The position numbers and the translations under genes are program-made. Below, piece after piece: positions 9,870-18,297 of a DNA stretch of 18,843 bases. Under the pieces are notes generated by a model. That model saw only the letters and a program-made list of their open reading frames with translations. It did no database searches and was not told the DNA's origin. Source of the stretch: Candidatus Kapaibacterium sp. (lineage in GTDB: Bacteria; Bacteroidota; Ignavibacteria; Kapaibacteriales; UBA961); assembly GCA_023259575.1 (NCBI GenBank), contig JALRHN010000024.1, positions 1 to 18,843 on the forward strand. The letters run 5' to 3'. Each line of letters begins with the position of its first letter. Position 1 is the first letter of the stretch.

Positions 9870-11602
9870 TAGATAGAAGTACATATAATCAACTGTATTT
9901 ATTCCGTAATTATGTACTTTTCGGACTTCTATTGTATTGTATATGTTCTATGTTTAGTTGTGCAAATCCTTTGCCCCCAGGCGGAGGACCCAAAGATACT
10001 ATTCCACCAGAAATTATAAATAGCTCACTGAAAAATGGCTCTTTACAAGTTTCTGTACAATCTATTCAATTAGAATTCAGTGAATATATAGATAGAAATA
10101 AAGTAGCTGCAGGATTATTTATTACTCCATCAATTCCATTCGAAACACATTGGAGCGGAAAAGAGCTAGACATTCAATTTGAAAAACCATTTGAAAAAAA
10201 TACTACATATGCTTTAACTGTTGGAACAGATTTTACTGATTATGCTGGAAATAAACCGGTAAATGCATTTACTTTATTATTCTCAACTGGATCTGTTCTA
10301 GATTCAGGTAAGATTTCTGGACAACTTTTTGGACAACTTGCCCAGGATTGTTATGTCTTTTTATATGCTGCAGATTCTGCAAATCCAACTACAACTCAGC
10401 CAACATATAAAACTCAAATTGGTTCAAATGGACAATTCACTATAAGCGCTCTTCCATATGGCAAATACAAAATGTTTGCTATCAAAGATGAATGGAAAAA
10501 TAATCTTTATGATATCGGAATTGATGCTTTTGGAATACCAAGTACTCAGGTTGAATGTTTTAAAGATTCAATAGTGCAATATCTTATCAATATAAGAACT
10601 CCTAAAGACACTGTAACTCCATTAATCTATTCAGTTAGGAATACTTCTAAAGGTATTATAGAAGTTCAATGCAGTGAAGAACTTGATTCACTATCTATTC
10701 ATAAAGATTTCTTTATGCTATATGCTAAATCAGTACAGAAAACTGTTTCAAAAGATTCTTCAACAATAAAGCCTACTGCTGCTTATAGAAATCCCGTTTC
10801 AGCACAATCTATTCTAATAGAATATGATACTAATGTTATAGCTACTTCGATAATATTTCAGATGCAAAAAGATTCTTTATTACCAAAAGATAGATTTGGC
10901 AATAAGCTATCTGATTCTTCGGGATTTCGTGAATGTGCTATTAATCCAAAAGCTGAAGTAAAAACTCCCTCTATAATCAATATATCAATGAAAGATAGTA
11001 TTATAGGATTTCCACTTCTAGGTTCTATAGAATGTATAAGCTCTGCATATATAGATCCTGACAATTTTGCACGAGCTACTTTGCTAACTCGAGGTAATAA
11101 GACAATTCCTGTAGAAATCACAAACAATACTGGAACAGCAATTAGTATTAAACCAAGTTCAGCACTTGAAAATGATACATGGTATTCTTTATCAATATCC
11201 AGCACTACATTAAAAGATAGCAAAGGAACTCCATTTAAAGATACAGTCTTACGATATCGCTTTAAAACACAAGACACTCGGCTTCTAGGTTCTATACAAG
11301 GAATATTACAAGATCAAGCAGGAACAGGACCTTATATTATTTCTTTAAGAAAAGCTGATAAAACAATAGCAGCTTCGATTAATATCGAAAAAAAAGGACC
11401 ATTCCAATTTACTGCTATCCCAAGTGGTAATTATACTTTAGAAGCTTTTGAGGACAAAGATCAATCAGGAACATATACATATGGCGATATTCTTCCTTAT
11501 GTATTTGCTGAACGTTTTATAATTGGTGCAAAAACAGGGTCTGTCTCGGTAAAACAACGTTGGTCAGTTGATGGAATAATAATCGAATTACCATTACCAT
11601 GA
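9866..11602 (+). CDS. Ig-like (Big_5/SbsA-type) domain lipoprotein
   Basis: A 578-residue predicted lipoprotein. A hydrophobic signal (about 17-31) ends in M-F-S-C with lipid-bearing C32, followed by A-N-P-L-P-P-G-G-G-P-K-D-T-I-P-P, the standard opening of a widespread Bacteroidota/Chlorobiota family. A first Ig-like Big_5 domain spans about 44-145, then comes a small beta-sandwich of carboxypeptidase-regulatory type (about 148-210). A second Ig-like region lies near 370-470. A final beta-sandwich follows (about 475-575) with D-K-D-Q-S-G-T-Y, which resembles a calcium-binding loop. The start is GTG within the 4-base GTGA overlap with maeB; no later ATG would leave a full signal peptide. The stop overlaps tolC by 4 bases (ATGA). 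The function of the family is unknown; an outer-membrane surface or periplasmic structural role is inference. Confidence 0.88.
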   Translation: MIDRSTYNQLYLFRNYVLFGLLLYCICSMFSCANPLPPGGGPKDTIPPEIINSSLKNGSLQVSVQSIQLEFSEYIDRNKVAAGLFITPSIPFETHWSGKELDIQFEKPFEKNTTYALTVGTDFTDYAGNKPVNAFTLLFSTGSVLDSGKISGQLFGQLAQDCYVFLYAADSANPTTTQPTYKTQIGSNGQFTISALPYGKYKMFAIKDEWKNNLYDIGIDAFGIPSTQVECFKDSIVQYLINIRTPKDTVTPLIYSVRNTSKGIIEVQCSEELDSLSIHKDFFMLYAKSVQKTVSKDSSTIKPTAAYRNPVSAQSILIEYDTNVIATSIIFQMQKDSLLPKDRFGNKLSDSSGFRECAINPKAEVKTPSIINISMKDSIIGFPLLGSIECISSAYIDPDNFARATLLTRGNKTIPVEITNNTGTAISIKPSSALENDTWYSLSISSTTLKDSKGTPFKDTVLRYRFKTQDTRLLGSIQGILQDQAGTGPYIISLRKADKTIAASINIEKKGPFQFTAIPSGNYTLEAFEDKDQSGTYTYGDILPYVFAERFIIGAKTGSVSVKQRWSVDGIIIELPLP

Positions 11603-12933
11603 AAACATATTTATACTATATCATTGTACTTTTTATCAGCTTAGATATCAACATATCTTTGATTGCAGCAGATACATTATCGCTTACACAAGCAATAGAG
11701 ATTACCTTAGATCATTCATATTCAATCAAAATTGCAGCAAATGATGCAGCAATAGCCAAAGCAAATGCAACAAGAGCTGCTGCAGGCATGATGCCAATGG
11801 TATCTGCAACTATAGGGCAAATTGGTGGCCTAAATGATATCAATCAGTCATTGTTAAGTGGTCAAGAAATTAATCGTTTAGGCGCTGGTAATAAACAAAG
11901 TTCGGCAAGCATTGCATTAAACTGGACATTATTCGATGGATTTGGCATGTTTGCCAATTATGATAGATTACTTGCTTTAAAACACATGGGAGAATTGAAA
12001 CTTCGATCTTCTATCGAGCAAACTATCAGTAAAGTTATTATGTCTTATTGCACCATGGTTCGTAATCAATCAATGATTCAATCATCTTTATTAAGAGAAG
12101 AATTATCCAAAGAGCGATTGCGATTATCCATTTTACGATTTTCTGTAGGAAGATCTGGTGAACAAGATACTTTACAAGCTTCTATAGATTTCCAATCAGA
12201 CAAAACAGCAACATTGAAAATTGTAGAACAGTATAAAGCATCAAGATTACAATTAAATAATGTTATGGGTGGATATCAAGATACGCTTTATGCTGTGATG
12301 TCAGATTTTCCATCTATTGATTATGATTCAACTAAGCTTAATGAACAAGCTATTATCGAATCTAATAGTGATTTACAGGCAATAAAAGCTGGAATTATAT
12401 CTGCTGATGCAGCATTAGAGCAAGTTAAAGCAAGATCATATCCTCGATTATCGTTAAATACAGCTTATTCTTATAATCAATCTAGCAATGATGGTTCTTT
12501 TGTTATATCTAATCAAACTAAAGGTGCAAGTTTTAATATCACAGCCCAATATGATGTTTTAGATGGATTTCTTTTATCTCAAAAAAAAGAAATTGCAAGT
12601 TTACAATTAGAAAATGCAGGCATACAACAAAAAGAATTTGAACAATTATTACTGACTTCTTTTAGAATAGCAAAAGGTTCTTTTACTACATATTCTGCTA
12701 TTGATAAACTTGAAGAAAACAATGTACTGATTGCCAAAAAAAATAGCGAAATCTCTCTTGAAAAACTAAAGCAAGGAACAATGAGTTCTTATGATTTTAG
12801 AGTAACGCAACAATCTATCTACGAAGCACAGTTTAGAAGTATACAGGCTAAATATGAAAAAATGCTTTCTTTAACAGAATTAATGAAAATTACCAGTAAT
12901 TTTAATTCATTACTTGAAAAAAGGACACATTAA
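11599..12933 (+). CDS. TolC-family outer membrane channel protein
   Basis: A 444-residue protein with a signal peptide (cleavage likely after about residue 24, ...S-L-I-A-A|D). Two outer-membrane-efflux-protein repeats follow, at about 27-225 and 245-435. Each holds a recognisable R-A-A-A-G-M-M-P-type or K-A-R-S-Y-P-R-L-type turn leading into a beta-strand, with long alanine-, glutamine- and serine-rich helices between. TolC proteins trimerise into a channel plus periplasmic tunnel and serve tripartite efflux pumps or type I secretion. No membrane-fusion protein or inner-membrane pump gene lies in the window, so the partner is unknown. The ATG overlaps the lipoprotein stop and the histidine kinase begins 2 bases after the stop, so co-expression with both is likely. 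The family call is firm; the substrate cannot be told. Confidence 0.92.
   Translation: MKTYLYYIIVLFISLDINISLIAADTLSLTQAIEITLDHSYSIKIAANDAAIAKANATRAAAGMMPMVSATIGQIGGLNDINQSLLSGQEINRLGAGNKQSSASIALNWTLFDGFGMFANYDRLLALKHMGELKLRSSIEQTISKVIMSYCTMVRNQSMIQSSLLREELSKERLRLSILRFSVGRSGEQDTLQASIDFQSDKTATLKIVEQYKASRLQLNNVMGGYQDTLYAVMSDFPSIDYDSTKLNEQAIIESNSDLQAIKAGIISADAALEQVKARSYPRLSLNTAYSYNQSSNDGSFVISNQTKGASFNITAQYDVLDGFLLSQKKEIASLQLENAGIQQKEFEQLLLTSFRIAKGSFTTYSAIDKLEENNVLIAKKNSEISLEKLKQGTMSSYDFRVTQQSIYEAQFRSIQAKYEKMLSLTELMKITSNFNSLLEKRTH
12921..12925 (+). promoter_or_regulatory. Ribosome binding site deciding the TTG start of the kinase
   Basis: AAGGA lies inside the end of tolC, 10 bases before TTG 12936. 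With the signal peptide encoded directly after it, it favours TTG over the ATG at codon 13. Confidence 0.45.
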
Positions 12934-12935
12934 CA

Positions 12936-15176
12936 TTGAGAGCAATCTATAGCATAGTATTTTTTATAAGCATGCATATATGCTATCAATCGAATGTACT
13001 TGCTACTCAATTTTATCCTATAAACTATTCTATTCAAAAAAACGGTAATGGCATTACATGGCATATAGATAAAGAGAATCATCGCATTTATCGATTATCA
13101 GCATCCAGTATATTGGGGAATAATAATAATATGATTAGCATTAGTAATAATCTACTTTCGGTAGATGAACAATTACTCATGCTTCCATCTGCACCACAGG
13201 ATATTATTAGTATTCAAAAAAATACTTTTTTAGTTAGTACAAATGGTAATATTCCACGCCTTTTTTTATGTGATATTAAAGGGAAAATTCTCAAATCAGA
13301 ACTATTACCTAAGCAATCGATTATTGATGAAACCGAATGGATTTCTGTTGATACTGCTAAAGGTAAAGCATTACTTGTCTATGGTAGTAATCTGTTATCT
13401 ATTGATATACATACTTTACAGCATACGATAATTTCTCAACAAGTACTTACAGTTGAACCTTATCCAATGGGTGCATATATATTGATTAAAGCTGGGGGCG
13501 GCGTCATTCTTCAAAAAGTAGCATGTAATGGTAATATATTATTTGAATTTCCTTTCTCCTCATTAGGAACTACATATAGAATTCAGCATATCAATGATAA
13601 TGTATTGGTATTAGGAAATGCATCTGGTTCTGCTAGTACTGGGTTTGTATATTCTATTAAGAATGGCAAACAAAACATGGTTTTTTTACCGTGTATTCCT
13701 CAATTATGCTGCTTACTAGAAGATGATCAACATGCTATACAACTTGCATGGATTGAAGAAAATGAAGCTGGACAATTTTCTTTTGCTATATCAAGTTTGA
13801 ATGGAAATCCAAAGAAAAATCAATTACCTGAAGAATGTTTATCTCCAATTTCATTATCTACTTCTGATAATGTTATCCACGCTCTTTTTTCTAATCATAT
13901 CTGTACAATTGACATAAAATCTGAATCATTTTCCTTAATCGCTGCAAGCCGTCTAGGAAAAATGAGAGTATTCGAAGGATCAATACCTCAGATTATTTCG
14001 ATTGATAATCAACTGTTGATTTCTTCACAATCAGATTATTTAATAGTATCAAAAAGCGAAGATTATTTATGGTGGATAAAAACCATTGCTTCAAATTCAA
14101 TATGGTATATACTTAGTGTATCTATATGTGTGCTACTGTACTATCTTTTTAGGGGTTATGAAAGACAAAAAAGATTCCTATCGGCAAGTATGGAATTAAG
14201 TGGAATCGGACTTATTCTTGGCATAGATGCAAAAGGAAATTTAAACAGAACAAATGCCACAGCTAGAGACATATTACACATAACTGCAGATATTCCTTTA
14301 CATCAACATATCAGATTTTATTGTCAAAAGCCCGGATTACAGAATGTATTATCATTTATAGAAGAAGCACTATTACATCAAACTCCATTACATCAAAAGA
14401 TTAATATTGACTCACAAAATGGAGATCAAGAAATGATTTGGTCTGCAACACCATTAATAAGTCTTAGTGGAAATTTCTCAGGATTAATAGTAACTGGATT
14501 TGATATCACAGAAGAATTAGAAAGAAAAAGGCTTACAAATTGGGCTCAATTATCTCATGATATGCAAACAAATCTTTCTATTATTTTGTTAAATGCCCAA
14601 CAAATTAATGTTGAACACTCCAAACCAGATCAAGAAAGGAAAAAGAAGATACTTTCTCAAAGTTCATTGCTTATGCAAAGAGTAAGGGATATTCTGTCTG
14701 TTGGCCGTGATGAAGAACCCAATATATCTCAAAATGATGCACTAGTTCTTTGCCGAAATGTCATTACAGAATTTGATGATGCCTTATTTCCCAATGTAAA
14801 ACTATTATCTAATGGAAAAAACTTCATTTTTGAATGTGATCAAATAAAACTAACTAGAGCATTAAGAAATGCTGTCGAAAATGGAATTCGGGCATTGCAA
14901 AAAAAAGAAGGGATTGTGGAGTTATCGTGTTCTCATGATAAGGAGAATGTGTACTTTACCATAACTGATAATGGTATAGGAATGGATAATATCACAAGAG
15001 AAAATATGATGAAACCATATTTTACGACAAAAAAAAGCTTGGGTGGCTATGGTATAGGCACCATGATTATGCAAAAAGTAGCAGAACTTCATCATGGTAG
15101 TATTACCGTAAAATCAGAGCAAGGCAAAGGAAGTTCTATCATCTTTACTATTCCAAGGGAATATAAAAAACAATAA
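12936..15176 (+). CDS. Membrane sensor histidine kinase with extracytoplasmic propeller-like domain and PAS domain
   Basis: A 746-residue kinase. The start is TTG, 2 bases after tolC, with A-A-G-G-A at 12921-12925. It is preferred because the next ATG (codon 13) would cut the signal peptide (M-R-A-I-Y-S-I-V-F-F-I-S...). Residues 24-380 form an extracytoplasmic domain of short beta-rich repeats, possibly a propeller. One membrane helix follows at 387-405, then a PAS-like domain (about 412-530). The HisKA motif S-H-D-M-Q-T-N-L has H541 as the likely phospho-acceptor. The ATPase domain has the N-box N-A-V-E-N-G (645-650), D-N-G-I-G-M-D (678-684) and G-G-Y-G-I-G-T (703-709). There is no receiver domain, and no response regulator is nearby. 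The phosphate-accepting partner must be elsewhere. The kinase call is firm; the signal sensed is unknown. Confidence 0.92.
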   Translation: MRAIYSIVFFISMHICYQSNVLATQFYPINYSIQKNGNGITWHIDKENHRIYRLSASSILGNNNNMISISNNLLSVDEQLLMLPSAPQDIISIQKNTFLVSTNGNIPRLFLCDIKGKILKSELLPKQSIIDETEWISVDTAKGKALLVYGSNLLSIDIHTLQHTIISQQVLTVEPYPMGAYILIKAGGGVILQKVACNGNILFEFPFSSLGTTYRIQHINDNVLVLGNASGSASTGFVYSIKNGKQNMVFLPCIPQLCCLLEDDQHAIQLAWIEENEAGQFSFAISSLNGNPKKNQLPEECLSPISLSTSDNVIHALFSNHICTIDIKSESFSLIAASRLGKMRVFEGSIPQIISIDNQLLISSQSDYLIVSKSEDYLWWIKTIASNSIWYILSVSICVLLYYLFRGYERQKRFLSASMELSGIGLILGIDAKGNLNRTNATARDILHITADIPLHQHIRFYCQKPGLQNVLSFIEEALLHQTPLHQKINIDSQNGDQEMIWSATPLISLSGNFSGLIVTGFDITEELERKRLTNWAQLSHDMQTNLSIILLNAQQINVEHSKPDQERKKKILSQSSLLMQRVRDILSVGRDEEPNISQNDALVLCRNVITEFDDALFPNVKLLSNGKNFIFECDQIKLTRALRNAVENGIRALQKKEGIVELSCSHDKENVYFTITDNGIGMDNITRENMMKPYFTTKKSLGGYGIGTMIMQKVAELHHGSITVKSEQGKGSSIIFTIPREYKKQ

Positions 15177-15243
15177 TCATAATTACTTCCTGTTTTTTAT
15201 CGTTATACCTTTATATCACTTGTACTTCCCGATTGACTTTTAT

Positions 15244-16401
15244 ATGAATCACATTTCCAAACATATTCCCTCTTTAACAGGTATCAGAGCTATTGCAGCT
15301 GGAATTGTCTTTTTAGGACATATGATTCATTTCCATCAACAAGATACATATCCAATTATGCATTATGGATGGATTGGTGTTAATATATTTTTTGCACTTT
15401 CTGGATATCTATTTACTCATTTATATGCTGATACATTATTACAAGGAACATTTTCTTGGAAAGAATATCTGAAAAGAAGGATAATTAGAATTTACCCTTT
15501 AACTACAGTAATTACATTGATTTGCATTGTTTCTAAGATAGGGGTTTTTAGCTATGGAAATATCATTACTCATATATTCCTGATTCACTCGTGGTTCCCG
15601 GCTTATAGAATGTCTATAAATGCACCGATGTGGTCATTAACTATAGAAGAAAGCTATTATCTATTAGCTCCATTTTTAATCTACTCTATCGCACTTCTTT
15701 CAGATTCAGTTTTTGCAAAGTTGCAAACCTCCTCGATCTTTAAGAAATATTCCCTATTCTTTATCATGATCATAGTATTATGGATTATTAGTATTGCATT
15801 TTCTAGAGGTTCAGTTGGATTATATCAAGACATGATACTGTATTGGTTGGGAAAATGGGATAAAGATGCTTTAACGATGACTATTTTTGGTAGGATGTCT
15901 GATTTTGTAGCAGGTATGTTATTAGCATTAATTGCAAGATATTTTCCTCCGCAGAAATCTAAACATGGTGATATTATCTCAAGCATCGGGATTATGTTAT
16001 TGGTTTTTTCACTACAGTTTATCATTATACAAGGTGGGCCTAATTCTGCAGGGCTCAATAAGATGACTGTTTGGGCTTTTGCTGGAATTCCGCTTGGAGC
16101 TTCAATTCTCTTTTATGGCTTGCATTCTGGTGGACTATTGAACACAATATTATCATCTAAACTTTTCATAATCCTGGGTGAAAGTTCATTTGCTTTATAT
16201 GTAATACAATTTATTGTCTTACCAGGTATTCCCAATGCATCAATGGCTTTGCAAATGTATTTAGAATCATTAAACATACATTTTTTATTAGCAGCTTTGA
16301 TTAGTTATATGAGTTTTGCCTTCATAGCATTTATTGTTCATATTGCATTCGAGAAGCCAATAACTTCTTATTTACGAGGTAAATGTAAAGTAAATACTTA
16401 G
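15244..16401 (+). CDS. Membrane acyltransferase, acyltransferase 3 (OafA/YrhL-like) family
   Basis: A multi-spanning inner-membrane protein of about 385 residues. It opens with P-S-L-T-G-I-R-A-I-A-A-G and F-L-G-H-M-I-H, where the histidine is the expected acyl-transfer residue. G-W-I-G-V-N-I-F-F-A-L-S-G-Y and W-S-L-T-I-E-E-S-Y-Y follow; these are the family hallmarks. About ten hydrophobic helices can be picked out. Such enzymes O-acylate (often acetylate) surface glycans, lipopolysaccharide or other exported molecules. The frame could start at a TTG at 15220, adding eight residues, but the ATG at 15244 gives the usual short N-terminus before the first conserved block. No clear ribosome binding site is seen for either start. 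It stands 67 bases after the kinase gene and 28 before the next gene. No glycan synthesis genes lie nearby, so the substrate is unknown. Confidence 0.9.
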   Translation: MNHISKHIPSLTGIRAIAAGIVFLGHMIHFHQQDTYPIMHYGWIGVNIFFALSGYLFTHLYADTLLQGTFSWKEYLKRRIIRIYPLTTVITLICIVSKIGVFSYGNIITHIFLIHSWFPAYRMSINAPMWSLTIEESYYLLAPFLIYSIALLSDSVFAKLQTSSIFKKYSLFFIMIIVLWIISIAFSRGSVGLYQDMILYWLGKWDKDALTMTIFGRMSDFVAGMLLALIARYFPPQKSKHGDIISSIGIMLLVFSLQFIIIQGGPNSAGLNKMTVWAFAGIPLGASILFYGLHSGGLLNTILSSKLFIILGESSFALYVIQFIVLPGIPNASMALQMYLESLNIHFLLAALISYMSFAFIAFIVHIAFEKPITSYLRGKCKVNT

Positions 16402-16418
16402 GGAATCATACATATTTT

Positions 16419-16425
16419 AAGGGGG
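16419..16425 (+). promoter_or_regulatory. Ribosome binding site, G-rich
   Basis: AAGGGGG ends 4 bases before ATG 16430. It is the clearest Shine-Dalgarno-like site in the window and supports this start. Most upstream genes lack anything comparable. Confidence 0.6.
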
Positions 16426-16429
16426 TATT

Positions 16430-18277
16430 ATGGGGTGTTCACGATGGATAATTACAGGGTTTTGTTTATTCTTTTTGTATACTTCTTATGGACAACAATT
16501 ACCATATGAATGGGGTTTTTACCATGCTGAATTTCCAAAAAAGAGTAGTTTTTGGGGAGACTATTATCATTCTTCAGGCAATCAAATGCCCTTTTCAGGA
16601 TTGGGATTATTCTCTTTGAATCCCCAATCTTTACAAGTTCCTAAAACATTATTGCATTTATATTCAAAAAGTGCAGATCCAACCCACAATGAGTTATTTC
16701 CACCTGCAATATTACGCTTACAAAGTGCATTTGCTCAACAACCAGATAGGACTTTACATATTCCATCATCTATTGAGTTTAGGAATGGCATCATTGATGA
16801 TCCTCAAGGAAAAGAAGAACAAATTGCTTCGATAACATCTATGGAAATGATGGGAAATCCATTTGATTTGAAAATGTTTTCTGTATATGGTAAAAAACCG
16901 AGAGGCTTAGATTTTCGAATTCAAAAAACAGATATGCTTGGTACTGAAAAGGATGGTAATATATCTGTCATGTGTATGCTTACTGCACATCATTCTTCAT
17001 TAGCTGCTGGGTATCCCAGAGATAATTGGCTTCCCAGAATTGGCATTGGTAACGATGCTCCCAAAGAAATGCTTCATATTGGTAGAAAATTGACATTTCA
17101 TTCAGGTGGAAGTTCTCGTATAGCAGATAATCTTTTTTATGATATCAATAATGATTGCAATAGAAGGATTGATCCAGGTCCAGGGGCTGCAATTTCTATG
17201 TATAAAGGCTCTATATCATTAGGTATTTCATCGAATCCAGACAACTTTACAGAACCAGTCACATTTGAATGGGGAAATCTACAAACATTTAGAGGCATGA
17301 TAATTCAGCATGATGGTAAGATAGGAATTGGACATAAATTTCCTGAATCTACTGTAGACATTATATCTTCACATCAAACACAAGAACAATCAGTATTGCG
17401 GATTCGGAATAATCAATGGAATACCGTATTTGATATGAAGAATAATGGTTTTTTGGGAATTAATAATCCTTCACCTAAAGATCATCTTCACATTGGTAAG
17501 CAATTTACTTTACATGCAGGAACCACTTCTTTACTCGCAGAAAATGCCTACATAGATATAGATACGTTAAAGAATATGGATGCAGGAAATTCTGGATTTA
17601 TTCGGTTTCAAAATGGACAAATCATTCTTGCAAATTCAGTACATAATACTATTGCTAATTCATCCATTGATATTCTGCGAGATAACAATAAATCCTATTC
17701 ATTAAGAGGCATCTCTATAGATCCAGAGCAGGCATTAATAGGTATTGGTACAGCATTACCAAAAGCAAGCTTACATATTCTTTCTGTTTCAAATGATTCG
17801 ATGTCTGCAGCTTTAAAGGTTTCTTCTCAATCTGAAAATCCATTATTAACCGTATTAGATAATGGAAATATAGGAATTGGAATAGCACAACCAGAACAAT
17901 CTCTTCATGTTTTAGGGAATGTTCAAATTGGGAAACAAAAGTATCTTGGACAAATATGTCAAGATTCAACATATAATCTAAGTGTTGATGGATCTATTAT
18001 TACCAAAGAACTCATCATAACATCAGAATCATGGGCAGATACAGTATTTTCTAAAAACTATTCGCTTATGGAACCACTTGAACTCGAAAACTATATTAAT
18101 CAGTATCATCATCTGCCAGATATTCCAAAAGAGTCTGACATAATTCAACATGGTATTCATATTGGATCGATGCACATTAGGCTGCTAAAAAAAATAGAAG
18201 AATTAACATTATATATCATTGCTTTACATAAAAAACAAGGGCACTTAGAAGAATTACTTTGTGCAGATAAACAGTAA
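16430..18277 (+). CDS. Secreted repetitive tail-fibre-like surface protein
   Basis: A 615-residue protein with a signal peptide (cleavage likely after S-Y-G, before Q-Q, near residue 21). It contains at least five copies of a motif of the form I-G-I-G...P...L-H-I, at about residues 203, 297, 340, 437 and 480. Two of these (203 and 340) extend into longer diverged copies of about 65 residues. The C-terminus carries W-A-D-T-V-F, H-H-L-P-D-I-P and K-K-I-E-E-L-T-L-Y-I, a tail that recurs in Bacteroidota proteins annotated as tail-fibre-domain or hypothetical, and it probably ends in a coiled coil. The N-terminal 200 residues are not recognised. No phage genes are near, so a cell-surface or extracellular fibre is more likely than a phage tail. 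ATG 16430 is backed by the G-rich ribosome binding site upstream and by the signal peptide. The function is unknown. Confidence 0.8.
   Translation: MGCSRWIITGFCLFFLYTSYGQQLPYEWGFYHAEFPKKSSFWGDYYHSSGNQMPFSGLGLFSLNPQSLQVPKTLLHLYSKSADPTHNELFPPAILRLQSAFAQQPDRTLHIPSSIEFRNGIIDDPQGKEEQIASITSMEMMGNPFDLKMFSVYGKKPRGLDFRIQKTDMLGTEKDGNISVMCMLTAHHSSLAAGYPRDNWLPRIGIGNDAPKEMLHIGRKLTFHSGGSSRIADNLFYDINNDCNRRIDPGPGAAISMYKGSISLGISSNPDNFTEPVTFEWGNLQTFRGMIIQHDGKIGIGHKFPESTVDIISSHQTQEQSVLRIRNNQWNTVFDMKNNGFLGINNPSPKDHLHIGKQFTLHAGTTSLLAENAYIDIDTLKNMDAGNSGFIRFQNGQIILANSVHNTIANSSIDILRDNNKSYSLRGISIDPEQALIGIGTALPKASLHILSVSNDSMSAALKVSSQSENPLLTVLDNGNIGIGIAQPEQSLHVLGNVQIGKQKYLGQICQDSTYNLSVDGSIITKELIITSESWADTVFSKNYSLMEPLELENYINQYHHLPDIPKESDIIQHGIHIGSMHIRLLKKIEELTLYIIALHKKQGHLEELLCADKQ
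17036..17236 (+). repeat. Internal coding repeat, copy 1 (tail-fibre-like gene)
   Basis: This copy encodes R-I-G-I-G...P-K-E-M-L-H-I-G-R-K-L-T-F-H-S-G and onwards for about 65 residues. It matches copy 2 at 17447-17649 in order and spacing of conserved residues. The DNA has clearly diverged, so the duplication is old. Confidence 0.65.
17447..17649 (+). repeat. Internal coding repeat, copy 2 (tail-fibre-like gene)
   Basis: This copy encodes G-F-L-G-I-N...P-K-D-H-L-H-I-G-K-Q-F-T-L-H-A-G and continues parallel to copy 1. Shared landmarks are P-K-x-x-L-H-I-G, T-x-H-x-G and a D-I-D/N segment. Confidence 0.65.
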
Positions 18278-18282
18278 TATTT

Positions 18283-18287
18283 AGGGG
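18283..18287 (+). promoter_or_regulatory. Ribosome binding site
   Basis: AGGGG lies 10 bases before ATG 18298, a slightly long but workable spacing. It supports a start for the last, partial gene that leaves a complete signal peptide. Confidence 0.5.
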
Positions 18288-18297
18288 ATATTGACAC

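Noticed and set aside
9389..9892. Antisense open frame of 167 codons across the end of maeB
   Set aside because: It is opposite a conserved enzyme domain and is explained by codon composition of that gene.
13243..13431. Small + strand open frame encoding 62 residues inside the kinase gene
   Set aside because: It lies wholly in another frame of a well-supported gene, has no ribosome binding site and shows no recognisable protein.
15177..15243. Longest intergenic gap, between the kinase and acyltransferase genes, checked for a terminator or promoter
   Set aside because: No stem-loop followed by T-run and no convincing promoter boxes are visible, only T-rich sequence.
16430..18277. Possible prophage tail gene
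   Set aside because: There are no neighbouring phage structural, lysis or integrase genes, and the protein has a signal peptide, which favours a host secreted protein.
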